Counted from the first letter of the stretch, positions 1-8,893 are shown. The stretch is DNA of 59,762 nt from CALLVY01 sp937899855 (GCA_039820405.1 JBCBQC010000033.1:1-59762), one strand, 5' to 3'. Made by a program: numbers and translations. Notes: a model not told the origin generated them from the letters alone.

Positions 1-263
1 AATAAAAACATGTAATTAAAATAAATGTATCTCAGCACTTTTTCGTAGGATGTGTGTTTTTTACCCGGTTACGAACCGTCACCGTTTTCACTGGCAATTT
101 TTCCTTATTGGCACGTTATTGTCAATGAAAAAGGCAAACGCGCAAGCGTAAAATTTAACTGACAATGATTACTGTAACTGATCGAAAACAAAATAAAAAC
201 GGAACAAAGAACTTGAGGGTCTTGGACTTTTGAGAGCGTTATTATGGGCTTATGATCAGCTGA

Positions 264-573
264 AGAAACGCAAGTTTCTACACTGAGTGAGTTTTGGTAG
301 GGGAAGGCCATAGGGTCTCCTCTTACCAAAATCTTTTCGCCGGCCCCTCCAACGTAGCAATGGGTAAACATTTTCAAACATATGGTAAGAGGAAAAGGAG
401 TGCACTGTGTAGTTGAACTACTGCCAAGGGTCTCGACATGCGATAACCCAAACCAATAGACACACGAACACTTAAACATTTAAACACAAGACTTATCAGG
501 CTTTCCTATTTCCTTGATTTCTCTGTATCTGTAATGTTCATGTAGAGCATCCGCCCGGATGCTCTATTTTTTT
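264..573 (+). ncRNA. candidate structured RNA ending in an orphan terminator
   Basis: No convincing gene lies in bases 1-629. On the plus strand there is a 6-bp hairpin with a GCAA (GNRA) tetraloop at 264-279. A second hairpin pairs 292-304 with 318-331. An 11-bp perfect complement, 318-328 with 383-393, would compete with the second hairpin. A terminator follows at 543-573. Two exclusive pairings, a GNRA loop and a terminator with no protein gene suggest a small RNA or a leader read from the left. I could not match it to RNase P, tmRNA or SRP RNA. The start point is unknown; the interval given is the structured part only. Confidence 0.3.
543..573 (+). terminator. rho-independent terminator, plus strand
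   Basis: An almost uninterrupted stem formed by agagcatccg and cggatgctct is followed directly by a run of T on the plus strand. No plus-strand gene is visible upstream in the window, and the next gene (630-989) is on the minus strand, so it does not serve that gene. Confidence 0.7.
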
Positions 574-629
574 CCTACTTGTTGAATCCCTCCATGCTTG
601 CTTCGGACCTGGGACCTGGGCCCCACCAC

Positions 630-989
630 TCAATAGCCTCGTTTGCGTTTGCGGCCCGCTACAAAGAGAAAAAAGGGACCCTTGCCGTCCTCGCTGATGG
701 CGGTGGCGAGTTCCTCATTTTCCTTATTGGCTTCGTTGACGTACAGGTCCTGGAATACCTCGGTGTAGTGATCTACACTTTCGAAGGTATTGGATCGGTA
801 GACGTAAAAAAGCGCCTTGTAGCCCTCCTTTTCCAGCCGAAAGCGCAAGCGCCCATCGGCTTGGTTGGAGATGCCAATCAAGCATTTGGAGTAATTGTTG
901 AGCAGGTAGCGGAGCTTTAGTCTGATCTTCTCCTTTGTTTTAGGATTCTTTCTACCCGTTATCAGGTAGTCCTTCTTTTCAAATACCAT
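630..989 (-). CDS. small protein of unknown function, faintly GIY-YIG-like
   Basis: The protein has 119 residues, is rich in lysine and arginine, and has no signal peptide or membrane segment. The ATG at 989 is preceded by AGGA about nine bases upstream. The middle part (about 35-85) reads CLIGISN, then RLRFRLEKEGY, then VYRSNTFESVDHY. This faintly recalls the YIG-x-T/S-N...R core of GIY-YIG nuclease-fold proteins, but the GIY half and the catalytic glutamate are not evident, so I do not assign that function. The gene stands alone between a plus-strand terminator and the C1 peptidase gene on the opposite strand. The C-terminus is basic (AGRKRKRGY). A real gene is likely; its role is unknown. 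Confidence 0.55.
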   Translation of the reverse strand: MVFEKKDYLITGRKNPKTKEKIRLKLRYLLNNYSKCLIGISNQADGRLRFRLEKEGYKALFYVYRSNTFESVDHYTEVFQDLYVNEANKENEELATAISEDGKGPFFLFVAGRKRKRGY

Positions 990-1284
990 TTTTAGTAGTC
1001 CTAATTTTGTTTTTCAATAACACGCACGGCATTTTTGGACCGAATCGAGTTCGGAGCAGGAAGAATGCCAACCCTTATGTTAAAGGACAAACTGTTCTTA
1101 TACGAATACTAGGCAACGTCTTTGCTTTGGAGGAAATGGTATTGGTTCTTGTATACTGAAGGTCCGTAAATTTAATACAATTTTTCCAGCTTTGTAAAAT
1201 CTTTTCCCCATTAAAATTGGCGATCCGTTTGGTTTATTGCTAATTTTAATGTCTAACATTTACCATTATTACAAAACACAAGCA

Positions 1285-2409
1285 ATGCAAAACAGCGTAA
1301 AATTCCTCCTGTTGACCTGCTCCCTACTGTGGGGGAACACTGGATGGAGTCAGGTTGATTTAAAGGATACTTATGGCTTCGAAGTACAAACCAGCGTGGA
1401 CTGTACCCCTGTCAAAAGTCAGGACCGTACGGGAACCTGCTGGAGCTACGCCACCTCCTCCTTCCTCGAATCCGAAGTCATTCGCCTGGGCAAGGGCCAG
1501 CACGATTTCTCGGAGATGTATACGGTGCGCAACATCTACAAGGACAAGGCCCTCAACTACCTCCTACGGCAGGGCAAGGCCAATTTTTCCCAGGGTAGCT
1601 TGGCCCACGATCCCATTTTTATTGCCCAACAGCTGGGCATCGTCCCCGAATCGGTTTACTCGGGGCTGCTCGAAGGGGCCCAAAAACACGACCACGGCGA
1701 AATGGAAGCCGTACTGCGGGGCATGCTCGACGGTCTGCTCAAACGCAAACAACTCAGCGCCAACTGGAAGACCGCCGTCGAAGGCGTGCTGGATGCCTAC
1801 CTGGGCAGTGCTCCCGAAACCTTCGTTTATCAAGGACAGACCTACACCCCCCAAAGCTTTGCCGCCAGCCTCGGCATCGTGCCGGACGACTACGTACAAA
1901 TCACTTCCTTTACCCACCGGCCCTTTTACCGCCCCTTCGTCCTCGAAATTCCCGACAACTATTCCAACGGCCTTTTCTACAATGTCCCCCTGGCCGAGAT
2001 AGAGATGATTGTCGACCACGCCCTCGAAAAGGGCTACTCGGTTTCCTGGGATGGTGACGTGAGCGAAAAGGGCTTTTCGGCCCGCAACGGGATTGCGGTG
2101 TTGCCCCTAGATGCCGAGCGCGACGATCTGTTCCGTCAGCCGGGCCCCGAGCGGGCCGTCACCCAAAGCAGTCGGCAGCTTGACTTTGAAAGCTATGCCA
2201 CGACGGACGATCACCTGATGCACCTGGCCGGTGTGGCGCAGGATAAAACCGGAACCAAATACTACCTCATCAAGAATTCCTGGGGTGAGATTAGCGACTA
2301 CAAAGGCTATCTCTACATGTCGCAAGCTTACTTTCAATCTAAAACGGTATCGGTACTGCTACACAAAGATGCCATCCCCAGCGAGATCGCCAAAAAGATG
2401 AACTGGTAG
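1285..2409 (+). CDS. secreted C1 (papain-like) cysteine peptidase, bleomycin hydrolase type
   Basis: This cysteine peptidase is probably exported to the periplasm or beyond. The catalytic cysteine lies in GTCWSYATSSFLESE (Cys52), the histidine in HLMHLAGVAQD (His313) and the asparagine in KNSWGE (Asn331), the order expected for C1 enzymes. The long insertion between Cys and His and the style of the motifs fit the aminopeptidase C/bleomycin hydrolase branch. The frame is open from a TTG at 1237, but the ATG at 1285 puts a clean signal peptide (MQNSVKFLLLTCSLL, ending near WSQ) at the N-terminus, so I use it. The mature protein begins almost at the catalytic domain, so there is no large propeptide. 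It is a single gene facing the acyl-CoA dehydrogenase across a shared terminator. Confidence 0.88.
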   Translation: MQNSVKFLLLTCSLLWGNTGWSQVDLKDTYGFEVQTSVDCTPVKSQDRTGTCWSYATSSFLESEVIRLGKGQHDFSEMYTVRNIYKDKALNYLLRQGKANFSQGSLAHDPIFIAQQLGIVPESVYSGLLEGAQKHDHGEMEAVLRGMLDGLLKRKQLSANWKTAVEGVLDAYLGSAPETFVYQGQTYTPQSFAASLGIVPDDYVQITSFTHRPFYRPFVLEIPDNYSNGLFYNVPLAEIEMIVDHALEKGYSVSWDGDVSEKGFSARNGIAVLPLDAERDDLFRQPGPERAVTQSSRQLDFESYATTDDHLMHLAGVAQDKTGTKYYLIKNSWGEISDYKGYLYMSQAYFQSKTVSVLLHKDAIPSEIAKKMNW

Positions 2410-2640
2410 AAAAGGTTGCCAACTTGGGGCCGTTTCGTCGTTTTTCTACGGCTACTGGTCGGGACAACATCACGTTCCTTTCTTCTTTTCTTCACGCAAG
2501 CTGATGTCTTGATCGGCCTCGCCGTGGCCTGGCCCTTGGGGAGCCTAACGATTGGCATCACCGCCGGGCTGTGCTTGTCGTTCCCGGGAGGAATCGTACA
2601 CCGCCGGATGGCCGAATGAGGAAGTACGGAGCTGCCTTCC

Positions 2641-2678
2641 AAAAAAAATCCCGGGGTTAACGCCCCGGGATTTTTTTA
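2641..2678. terminator. bidirectional terminator
   Basis: An 8-bp GC stem (TCCCGGGG at 2649-2656 with CCCCGGGA at 2663-2670, loop TTAACG) is flanked by eight A on the left and seven T on the right. It therefore works on both strands, ending the C1 peptidase (plus) and the acyl-CoA dehydrogenase (minus). The 230 bases between the peptidase stop and this stem hold no convincing gene. Confidence 0.9.
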
Positions 2679-3827
2679 TTTGAATTCTTTGAACACTTCG
2701 CGTGAGATCACCAGTTTCTGTATCTCGGAGGTTCCTTCACCGATGGTACAGAGCTTGGAGTCGCGGAAAAACTTCTCGACGGGAAAGTCCTTGGTATAGC
2801 CGTAGCCACCGTGGATTTGAATCGCATCGGTGGCGATTTCTACACAGGCCTCGGAAGCGTAGTACTTCGCCATGGCACTGACCTTGGTCACCTTTTTTCC
2901 CTGATTTTTGAGGTCGGCTGCTTTTCGGGTCAGCAACTCCGCCGCCTGAATTTTGGTCGCCATATCGGCCAGCTTAAAGCTGATGGCCTGGAACTTGGCG
3001 ATGGGCTTGCCAAATTGTTGGCGCTCCTGGGCGTACTTGACCGACGCCTCGTAGGAGCCCTTAGCGATTCCCAGGGAAAGGGCCGCGATCGAAATCCGGC
3101 CACCATCCAAGATTTTCATGGCCTGAATAAAACCTTCCCCTTCTTTGCCCAGGCGTTGGCCGACGGGAATTCGGCAGTTTTCGAAAATCAATTCCGCCGT
3201 TTCGCTGGCGCGCATTCCCAGTTTGTTCTCTTTTTTGCCCGCTCGAAAGCCCGGGGTACCCCGTTCGACGATAAAGGCCGTCATGCCGTGGCTGTCCAGT
3301 AACTCTCCGGTTCGGACGATCACCACCGCCACATCTCCCGACTTGCCGTGGGTGATCCAGCTCTTGTTGCCATTGATGATGTAGTGGTCGCCTTCGCGAT
3401 GCGCTACGCACTGCATCCGGCCGGCATCCGAGCCCGTATTGGGCTCCGTTAGTCCCCAGGCGCCAATCCACTCTCCGGTGGCCAGCAGGGGCAGGTACTT
3501 GCGCTTTTGTGCTTCGGTGCCAAATTGTAGGATGTGCCCGGTGCACAGCGAATTGTGGGCTGCTACTGACAGGCCGATGCTGCTGCAGACCTTGGCAATC
3601 TCTTCGATGACGGTGATGTATTCCTGATAGCCCAGCCCCGCGCCGCCGTACTCCTCGGGTACGAGTACCCCCAAAAAGCCCTGCTCACCCAAACGGTGCA
3701 TCAGGTCGACGGGAAAGTGCTGCTTTTCATCCCATTCCATGACGTGGGGACGAATGTAGTGCTCCGCAAAATCACGGGCGCTTTCCTGAATGATTTTTAA
3801 ATTTTCGCTTACAATTACGTCGTTCAT
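2676..3827 (-). CDS. acyl-CoA dehydrogenase
   Basis: A 383-residue flavoprotein of the acyl-CoA dehydrogenase family, the usual full length. It catalyses FAD-dependent alpha,beta-dehydrogenation of an acyl-CoA in beta-oxidation or branched-chain amino acid breakdown, in the cytoplasm. The FAD/substrate signature is seen in WGLTEPNTGSDAG and NGNKSWITHG. The C-terminal helical domain has QQFGKPIAKFQ, QIHGGYGYTKDFPVEKFFRD, and the catalytic glutamate in GEGTSEIQK (Glu364). This arrangement is typical of short-chain/butyryl-type enzymes, but chain-length preference cannot be read from the sequence. The ATG at 3827 is the only sensible start. It is a single gene, with its promoter presumably in the AT-rich 3828-4161 gap. 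Confidence 0.95.
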   Translation of the reverse strand: MNDVIVSENLKIIQESARDFAEHYIRPHVMEWDEKQHFPVDLMHRLGEQGFLGVLVPEEYGGAGLGYQEYITVIEEIAKVCSSIGLSVAAHNSLCTGHILQFGTEAQKRKYLPLLATGEWIGAWGLTEPNTGSDAGRMQCVAHREGDHYIINGNKSWITHGKSGDVAVVIVRTGELLDSHGMTAFIVERGTPGFRAGKKENKLGMRASETAELIFENCRIPVGQRLGKEGEGFIQAMKILDGGRISIAALSLGIAKGSYEASVKYAQERQQFGKPIAKFQAISFKLADMATKIQAAELLTRKAADLKNQGKKVTKVSAMAKYYASEACVEIATDAIQIHGGYGYTKDFPVEKFFRDSKLCTIGEGTSEIQKLVISREVFKEFK

Positions 3828-4161
3828 AAAACATTGGTTTTTTTCCTAAAAAATCAGTGAGGATTTTGGTTAGGCTAGCTTTCTGCGAAAATAGTAAACG
3901 TAAGATTACGTATCAATGTTTGCGCCAAATGGAAATTTGCGTTTCCTCTGGAGCGTAGTACTTTTGTAATAGTTAGTTATTTGCTCCCAATATACCGAAA
4001 AGCTCACAAAGAAGTTGGGATTTTTCAGCGTCCGCCAGCCTTTTTCGACGAAAAACGGGCTTCCGTCTCGGCTACTGAGATTACTCCGGTTCATTGACCG
4101 GGGAAGGGATTAATGATGTAACACTTGGTGCCGCTGAATTAATCAAGTCAGCCTTCCCCCC
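3828..4161. other. intergenic gap, no gene recognised
   Basis: The 334 bases between the acyl-CoA dehydrogenase start and the acetyltransferase stop are comparatively AT-rich. A 62-codon minus-strand frame at 3906-4094 has no protein-like character. The segment presumably holds the acyl-CoA dehydrogenase promoter, but no good TAnnTTTG box was found. No strong hairpin was seen. Confidence 0.5.
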
Positions 4162-4707
4162 TCAAAACATCGGCCCCAAAAAATCCAGCAAGCCCTCCAT
4201 CCAAGGCTGATTCCCCGTAGCCTTGACCATGATGCCCCGCTCGATCCGTCGCTGGGCGACTCCCAGCGTTTGCTGGCGGGTAAGCAGGAGCCAGCGACAG
4301 GGATTATCGCTGTGTTGATAGCCGCGTTTTTCGTAAAAACTTTGCTCCGTGGTGGCGAGGATGATAAAATCGATATGGCGGTCGCGGGCCTCCGCTTCGA
4401 CTCGCTCCAGCAGGTCCGTCGCAATGTGTTGGGACTGGTAGTCGGGGTCGACGCAAAAATCGCTGATGCCAAAGATGGGGACGATGGCTCCGGCGAGGTT
4501 GATCATCCGGTATTCGATCGCCAGGTGGCCCACCAGTCTTTGCTGGTCGTACACCAGGTGCCGGAAGGTGGGCACTTGCTGGTAGTAGGACCGCCCCGCC
4601 GGATACTCCGAAAAACAGCGTTTCAGCAAGTCGTGGATGCGGGTGTGCAGCGATGGCTCGATCTGGTATTCTTCCCTTCGGTGTAGTATGTACTTTGCTT
4701 TCTTCAT
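4162..4707 (-). CDS. GNAT family N-acetyltransferase
   Basis: Predicted acetyl-CoA-dependent acetyltransferase of 181 residues; the substrate is unknown. The GNAT core is visible: a beta-strand with FGISDFCVDPDYQSQHIATDLL, which stands in for the acetyl-CoA-binding motif A, followed by a helix and FIILATTEQSFYEKRGYQ, the usual motif B with a C-terminal Tyr. The frame is open far upstream into cdaA, but residues there are not protein-like in this frame. The ATG at 4707 (MKKAKYILH) lies 23 bases after the cdaA stop and gives normal domain length; an ATG at 4743 is a possible alternative that would overlap cdaA by a few bases. It is the last gene of the run that includes cdaA, so co-transcription is likely, but a functional link to c-di-AMP is only inference. 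Confidence 0.82.
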   Translation of the reverse strand: MKKAKYILHRREEYQIEPSLHTRIHDLLKRCFSEYPAGRSYYQQVPTFRHLVYDQQRLVGHLAIEYRMINLAGAIVPIFGISDFCVDPDYQSQHIATDLLERVEAEARDRHIDFIILATTEQSFYEKRGYQHSDNPCRWLLLTRQQTLGVAQRRIERGIMVKATGNQPWMEGLLDFLGPMF

Positions 4708-4730
4708 ACGGTATTGGTTCGCCCACTTCT

Positions 4731-5528
4731 TTAGCGATACCATTCCAATAGTAAGGCCTCGAGTTGGGCTTCCTCCAATTTGCGTTGTAATTTCCCTTGC
4801 TGGGCAAAACTGATGGCGCCGTTTTCTTCGGAGACGATAAAGGCCGCCACCATAAAGTTTTCGCTCACCCCTACCCCCGCTCGGTGGCGCAAACCCAAGG
4901 ATTTGGGCAATTCGGGATTGGAGGAGAGCGGTAGGATACAACTGGCGGCGTGTACCTGATGGTCACTGATGATGACCGCCCCGTCGTGGAGTGGGCTGTC
5001 CTTGCTGAAGATGCTTTCCAACAGGGGCTGGCTGATCACCGCATTGACGACGACCCCCGAATCGTTGAAAAATTCGCGGTTCAGGGTATTGGCGAAGACG
5101 AGCAAGGCGCCCGTTTGGTTGCGCGAAAGCTTTACCAAAGCGGCTTTGATCGCCGTGACGTTTTTGATCTTTTCGGTATTGTCGACCTGATTGGCCCGTC
5201 GATCGAGCCACTGCCCCAGCAAATTGCTCCGCTGCCGGAGGGTGCTGTTGCCCAGCAGCAGTAGGAAGCGGCGCACCTCCGGTTGGAAGACGATCAGTAG
5301 CATGATGACGCCCAGGCTGGCGAACTGACCGAGCAGACCGGAAAGCAAGCTCATCTCCAAAAAGCGGACGAGTAGCCAGGTGCCGTACACCAGCAAGAGG
5401 CCCACGAAAATATTGAAAGCAATGCTACCCCGGAGTAGGCGGTACAGTTGGTAGATCAAGTACAGGACCACCACGACGTCGAGGACGTCGAGCAAGTGGC
5501 GGGGTAATATTTCGTAGTCAAAATTCAA
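4731..5528 (-). CDS. cdaA: diadenylate cyclase CdaA (membrane c-di-AMP synthase)
   Basis: Makes cyclic di-AMP from two ATP at the inner membrane. The 265 residues match the CdaA type: three hydrophobic segments at about 14-32, 38-55 and 68-82, then a linker helix, then the DisA_N catalytic domain. Both catalytic signatures are present: DGA in SPLHDGAVII (182-184) and RHR in LGLRHRAGVG (214-216). The apparent start is TTG at 5528; it places the first membrane helix at the usual distance from the N-terminus, and no closer ATG exists. Only 18 bases separate it from the prolyl oligopeptidase upstream, so the two are probably one transcript. No CdaR-type regulator or c-di-AMP phosphodiesterase is seen next to it. 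Confidence 0.94.
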   Translation of the reverse strand: MNFDYEILPRHLLDVLDVVVVLYLIYQLYRLLRGSIAFNIFVGLLLVYGTWLLVRFLEMSLLSGLLGQFASLGVIMLLIVFQPEVRRFLLLLGNSTLRQRSNLLGQWLDRRANQVDNTEKIKNVTAIKAALVKLSRNQTGALLVFANTLNREFFNDSGVVVNAVISQPLLESIFSKDSPLHDGAVIISDHQVHAASCILPLSSNPELPKSLGLRHRAGVGVSENFMVAAFIVSEENGAISFAQQGKLQRKLEEAQLEALLLEWYR

Positions 5529-5546
5529 AAGGCGAATCGCGAGGAC

Positions 5547-7730
5547 CTAGTCCTGAAGCGTTGCTTCGTAAATGACATCTTCTTCAAAATTGTAGTACAT
5601 AAAACTCAGCGCATCGGCCGCCTCCTCGATCAGCTTGGAGGTGGGCGTTCCGGCACCGTGCCCCGCGCTGGTCTCCACCCGGATGAGTACGGGATTGTCG
5701 CCCTCCTGGTGGGCCTGCAGGGTAGCGGCAAACTTGAAGGAGTGTGCGGGGACCACCCGGTCGTCGTGGTCGGCCGTGGTAACCATGGTGGCGGGATAAG
5801 CACGGGCCTCGACATTGTGCAGGGGCGAATAGGCCACCAGGTAGTCAAATTCCTCGGGATTTTCGCTGAGTCCGTAATCGCTGGCCCAGGCCCGACCGAT
5901 GGTAAAGTTCTGGTAGCGCAACATGTCCAGGACGCCCACCGCCGGAAAAGCCACCTTGTAGAGGTCGGGGCGTTGGGTCATACAAGCACCGATGAGCAAG
6001 CCACCGTTGGAGCGGCCCTCGATGGCCAGTTTGTCCTTGGAGGTGTAGCCCTGGGCGATCAGGTATTCGGCGGCCGCCTGAAAGTCGTTGAATACGTTTT
6101 GCTTGTTGGCCTTGGTACCAGCGCGGTGCCACTTTTTACCAAATTCTCCCCCGCCCCGAATGTTGGCCACCGCGTAGATGCCCCCGTTTTCGAGAATGAC
6201 GGTACGCTTGACCTGGAAATTGGGCAAAATGGAAATGTCAAAGCCCCCGTAGCCGTAGAGTAGGGTGGGGCGCTCGCCATCCATCTTTAGGCCCTTTTTG
6301 TGCGTCAAAAACATGGGTACCTCCGTTCCGTCGGCACTGGTAAACCAAACCTGTCGCGTCTCGTAATCATCCGATTGGAAGGGAGATTGGGGCGCTTTGA
6401 AAACGGTCGATTCCAAGCTGCTGAGATCCAAGCGGTAAATCGTGGTGGGTCGCGTAAAAGAACTGAAGCTGTAGAAGGCCTCCTCACTTTTCTTCTTGCC
6501 ACTGAATCCACCTACCGTACCGATGCCCGGCAACTTTAGATCGGCAATAAATTGTCCGTCCAGATCGTAGACCTTGACCTGGCTGGAGGCATCGTGGATG
6601 TAGGTGGCTACGATTTTACCACCCAATACCCGTACGCTACTCAACTTGTCCTTACTCTCGGGCAAAATTTCTTCCCAAAAACCCTCGCCCGCTTGGTTGG
6701 TATTGATGGCGATCAAACGGTTGTTGTCCGCCTGGTAATTGGTCATAACCAAGAGTCGATCTTCCAGGTTATCCACCAAGGAGAAGTCGTATTCAATCTT
6801 ATCGTAAATCGGAGTGATTTCTCCTTCGGGATTCTGCAGGTCCTTGAAATAAATGGCGTTGCCACTGGTGGACTCCCATACGCTGATGGTCAGGAAGCGT
6901 TCGTCCTCGGTGGTGAGGGCGAAGAAGCCCCGGCTGGGGTGGGCCCGATCGGCAAAGACGACCTGGTCTTCGGATTGCGGGGTACCGAGCTTGTGGTAGT
7001 AGACGCTCTGGAATTCGTTTTTGCCCGACAATACCTCATCGCCCTGGGGAGCGGGGTAGCGGCTGTAAAAGAACCCCTTGCCCTGCCAGGCGATGGCCGA
7101 AAACTTGATCCACTCCAATTTGTCGCTCAGGGTACGGTTGTCCACCACGTCTTTGATGTAGATGCTGCGCCAGTCCGAGCCACCCTCCGACACTTCGTAG
7201 GCCAGGTAGCGCCCGTCGTCGGAAAAGCTAAAACCGCCCAGGGAAACGGTGCCATCCTCCGCAAACTTATTGGGATCCAGGACGAGGCTGGGGGGCGAGT
7301 CGAGCTGGTCCTGAATGTAGAGGACCGCCTGGTTTTGGAGGCCATCGTTTTTGAAGTAAAAATAGCGTCCTCCGCGTTCAAAAGGACTGCCGTAGCGCTC
7401 GTAGTTCCACAGCTTTTCGAGCCGTTGGCGGATGGCCTCGCGGTAGGGAATCCGTTGGAGGTAGTCAAAGGTCACCGCGTTTTGCTCGGAGACCCAGGCG
7501 GCGGTGGCTTCCGACCGATCGTCTTCGAGCCAGCGGTAGGGATCGGCAATGACCTTACCGTGATAATCATCGCTGATGGTACTGTCTTGGGTACTGGTGG
7601 GATACTTCACTGGAATGGGTTGAAAACTGCGTGGCGCTCGCGTCGAGCCGGTGGAGGCGTCTCCCGTCGGGGCGAGCTCGCAGGCGCTAATCGTAAGCAA
7701 TATTGCTAAGGGGTAGATTAATTTTTTCAT
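5547..7730 (-). CDS. prolyl oligopeptidase family serine peptidase, lipoprotein
   Basis: S9A-type peptidase that cleaves short peptides, usually after proline. The 727 residues begin with a lipoprotein signal (MKKLIYPLAILLTISAC, lipid Cys17), so the enzyme should be membrane-anchored in the envelope. The N-terminal part (about 60-440) is the seven-bladed propeller. The C-terminal alpha/beta hydrolase domain carries the nucleophile in EGRSNGGLL (Ser574), the acid in ADHDDRVVPAHS (Asp656/657) and the histidine in SAGHGAGTP (His691). YRWLED near residue 68 and YGGFDIS are further family marks. It lies 70 bases downstream of the glycosyltransferase gene and 18 bases upstream of cdaA. Confidence 0.95.
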   Translation of the reverse strand: MKKLIYPLAILLTISACELAPTGDASTGSTRAPRSFQPIPVKYPTSTQDSTISDDYHGKVIADPYRWLEDDRSEATAAWVSEQNAVTFDYLQRIPYREAIRQRLEKLWNYERYGSPFERGGRYFYFKNDGLQNQAVLYIQDQLDSPPSLVLDPNKFAEDGTVSLGGFSFSDDGRYLAYEVSEGGSDWRSIYIKDVVDNRTLSDKLEWIKFSAIAWQGKGFFYSRYPAPQGDEVLSGKNEFQSVYYHKLGTPQSEDQVVFADRAHPSRGFFALTTEDERFLTISVWESTSGNAIYFKDLQNPEGEITPIYDKIEYDFSLVDNLEDRLLVMTNYQADNNRLIAINTNQAGEGFWEEILPESKDKLSSVRVLGGKIVATYIHDASSQVKVYDLDGQFIADLKLPGIGTVGGFSGKKKSEEAFYSFSSFTRPTTIYRLDLSSLESTVFKAPQSPFQSDDYETRQVWFTSADGTEVPMFLTHKKGLKMDGERPTLLYGYGGFDISILPNFQVKRTVILENGGIYAVANIRGGGEFGKKWHRAGTKANKQNVFNDFQAAAEYLIAQGYTSKDKLAIEGRSNGGLLIGACMTQRPDLYKVAFPAVGVLDMLRYQNFTIGRAWASDYGLSENPEEFDYLVAYSPLHNVEARAYPATMVTTADHDDRVVPAHSFKFAATLQAHQEGDNPVLIRVETSAGHGAGTPTSKLIEEAADALSFMYYNFEEDVIYEATLQD

Positions 7731-7800
7731 GTTGATAGGTTTTCCAAATCTCTACACCAAAGGTACTAATTTCTTTAAAAGCCCACCGCCCGCAGGCCAG

Positions 7801-8850
7801 CTATCTGTTTTGCCAGTAGTCGAGCATTTGTTCGACGTGGCGTTCGATGCTCAGATCCTGTCGTTGGGCAAAATCCGGTGCCACCGAAAAATGGCTTGGT
7901 GGGTGCTCGCGAATGGCCTCCACCCAGCGCTGGGGGTCGAGCGAGTCGATGATGAGGCCTTCTTTGGGGCCCACCACATCCCGAGCGCCTACCCCCGAGG
8001 AAAGCAGCACCGGCGTCCCACACTGTAGGGATTCGGCCACCACCTGGCCAAAGGGCTCGTAGCGAGCGGGTAGGATCATAAAGTCGGCCGCGGTGTACAA
8101 CTCGCGCAGGCGCTCCCAAAAACCCAGGTAGCGGACGTGGGGGAGGGCGCTCTTTACGGCGGGCAAGCCAACGATGAGGAGTTCGTAACGCTGGGGGTCG
8201 AGCTGGGCAAAGACGCGTAGCAGGATATCGAGCCCCTTGCGGTAGTGCGAGCTGGAGGCGAAGACAAAAACGGTCTTCTCCGGGGCCAATTCCAATTTTT
8301 GACGCAGGGCCGCGCGCTGGGGACGAAGCTCGGTGTTGTATTGTTGGAGGTTGAGGGGAGGGTAGAGCAAGCGGATCTTCTCCGGGGGGACCCGGTAGGC
8401 CTCGCGCAGTTCGTCGGCCATCATGGTGGAGGCGGCAAAAATCATTTGGCTGTGCGCGTAGGCCGCTTCGTCGAGGTGAATTTGCATCCAATCGCCGACG
8501 AAACGCCACTTTTTAGCCAGGGCGCGCAAATAACCCCGGTGGCCCCCCGGCATGAGTACGGCATCCTGAGTGGCGGTGCGACCGAGGGAGAGGGCAAAGT
8601 CGTAGTCGAGTTGGGCCATCCGTTTTTTAGCCTTGTGCGCGAAGTACCAAGCGCGGAAAGGCTTGAGCATGAGCCCCAAATTTAGGCGGTGTACGGATAC
8701 TTCGGGGGGTAGGGGAATCGTTTTATCCCACTTGGCACAAACCACGCTGACCTGATGTCCCCGTCGGTGAAACTGTTCGATGTAATTGAGCAAGCGCGTT
8801 TCGAGTCCGCCACGACGGATGAGTCGGTAGTGAAGAAGAACAATTTTCAT
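7801..8850 (-). CDS. glycosyltransferase family 1/4 (GT-B fold)
   Basis: A 349-residue nucleotide-sugar-dependent glycosyltransferase, probably acting in surface polysaccharide, LPS core or glycolipid synthesis at the inner membrane. The N-terminal domain starts with KIVLLHYRLIRRGGLETRLL. The donor-binding domain has FVFASSSHYRKGLDILL and the E-x7-E signature in PARYEPFGQVVAESLQCGTPVL. The frame is open to 8991, but the ATG at 8850 matches the family N-terminus exactly and the extra upstream residues are not conserved-looking. It diverges from the gene at 8894, leaving a 43-base shared promoter gap. Acceptor and sugar cannot be read from sequence. Confidence 0.92.
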   Translation of the reverse strand: MKIVLLHYRLIRRGGLETRLLNYIEQFHRRGHQVSVVCAKWDKTIPLPPEVSVHRLNLGLMLKPFRAWYFAHKAKKRMAQLDYDFALSLGRTATQDAVLMPGGHRGYLRALAKKWRFVGDWMQIHLDEAAYAHSQMIFAASTMMADELREAYRVPPEKIRLLYPPLNLQQYNTELRPQRAALRQKLELAPEKTVFVFASSSHYRKGLDILLRVFAQLDPQRYELLIVGLPAVKSALPHVRYLGFWERLRELYTAADFMILPARYEPFGQVVAESLQCGTPVLLSSGVGARDVVGPKEGLIIDSLDPQRWVEAIREHPPSHFSVAPDFAQRQDLSIERHVEQMLDYWQNR

Positions 8851-8893
8851 GAAAATTTGCGTAATTTTGCGCAACACAATCGGTCCATAAAAC

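Noticed and set aside
105..479. 124-codon minus-strand frame
   Set aside because: Cys/Ser-rich and unlike real proteins of the region; the DNA is noncoding in composition and the plus strand shows RNA stems instead.
2416..2619. 67-codon frame after the C1 peptidase with a hydrophobic part
   Set aside because: Starts with TTG directly on the previous gene, no ribosome site, and overlaps a longer antisense frame. Not credible, though the hydrophobic run is noted.
3906..4094. 62-codon minus-strand frame
   Set aside because: No protein-like pattern; likely promoter DNA.
6552..7709. 385-codon plus-strand frame
   Set aside because: Antisense to the prolyl oligopeptidase, whose domain and triad are clear; produced by GC-rich codon bias.
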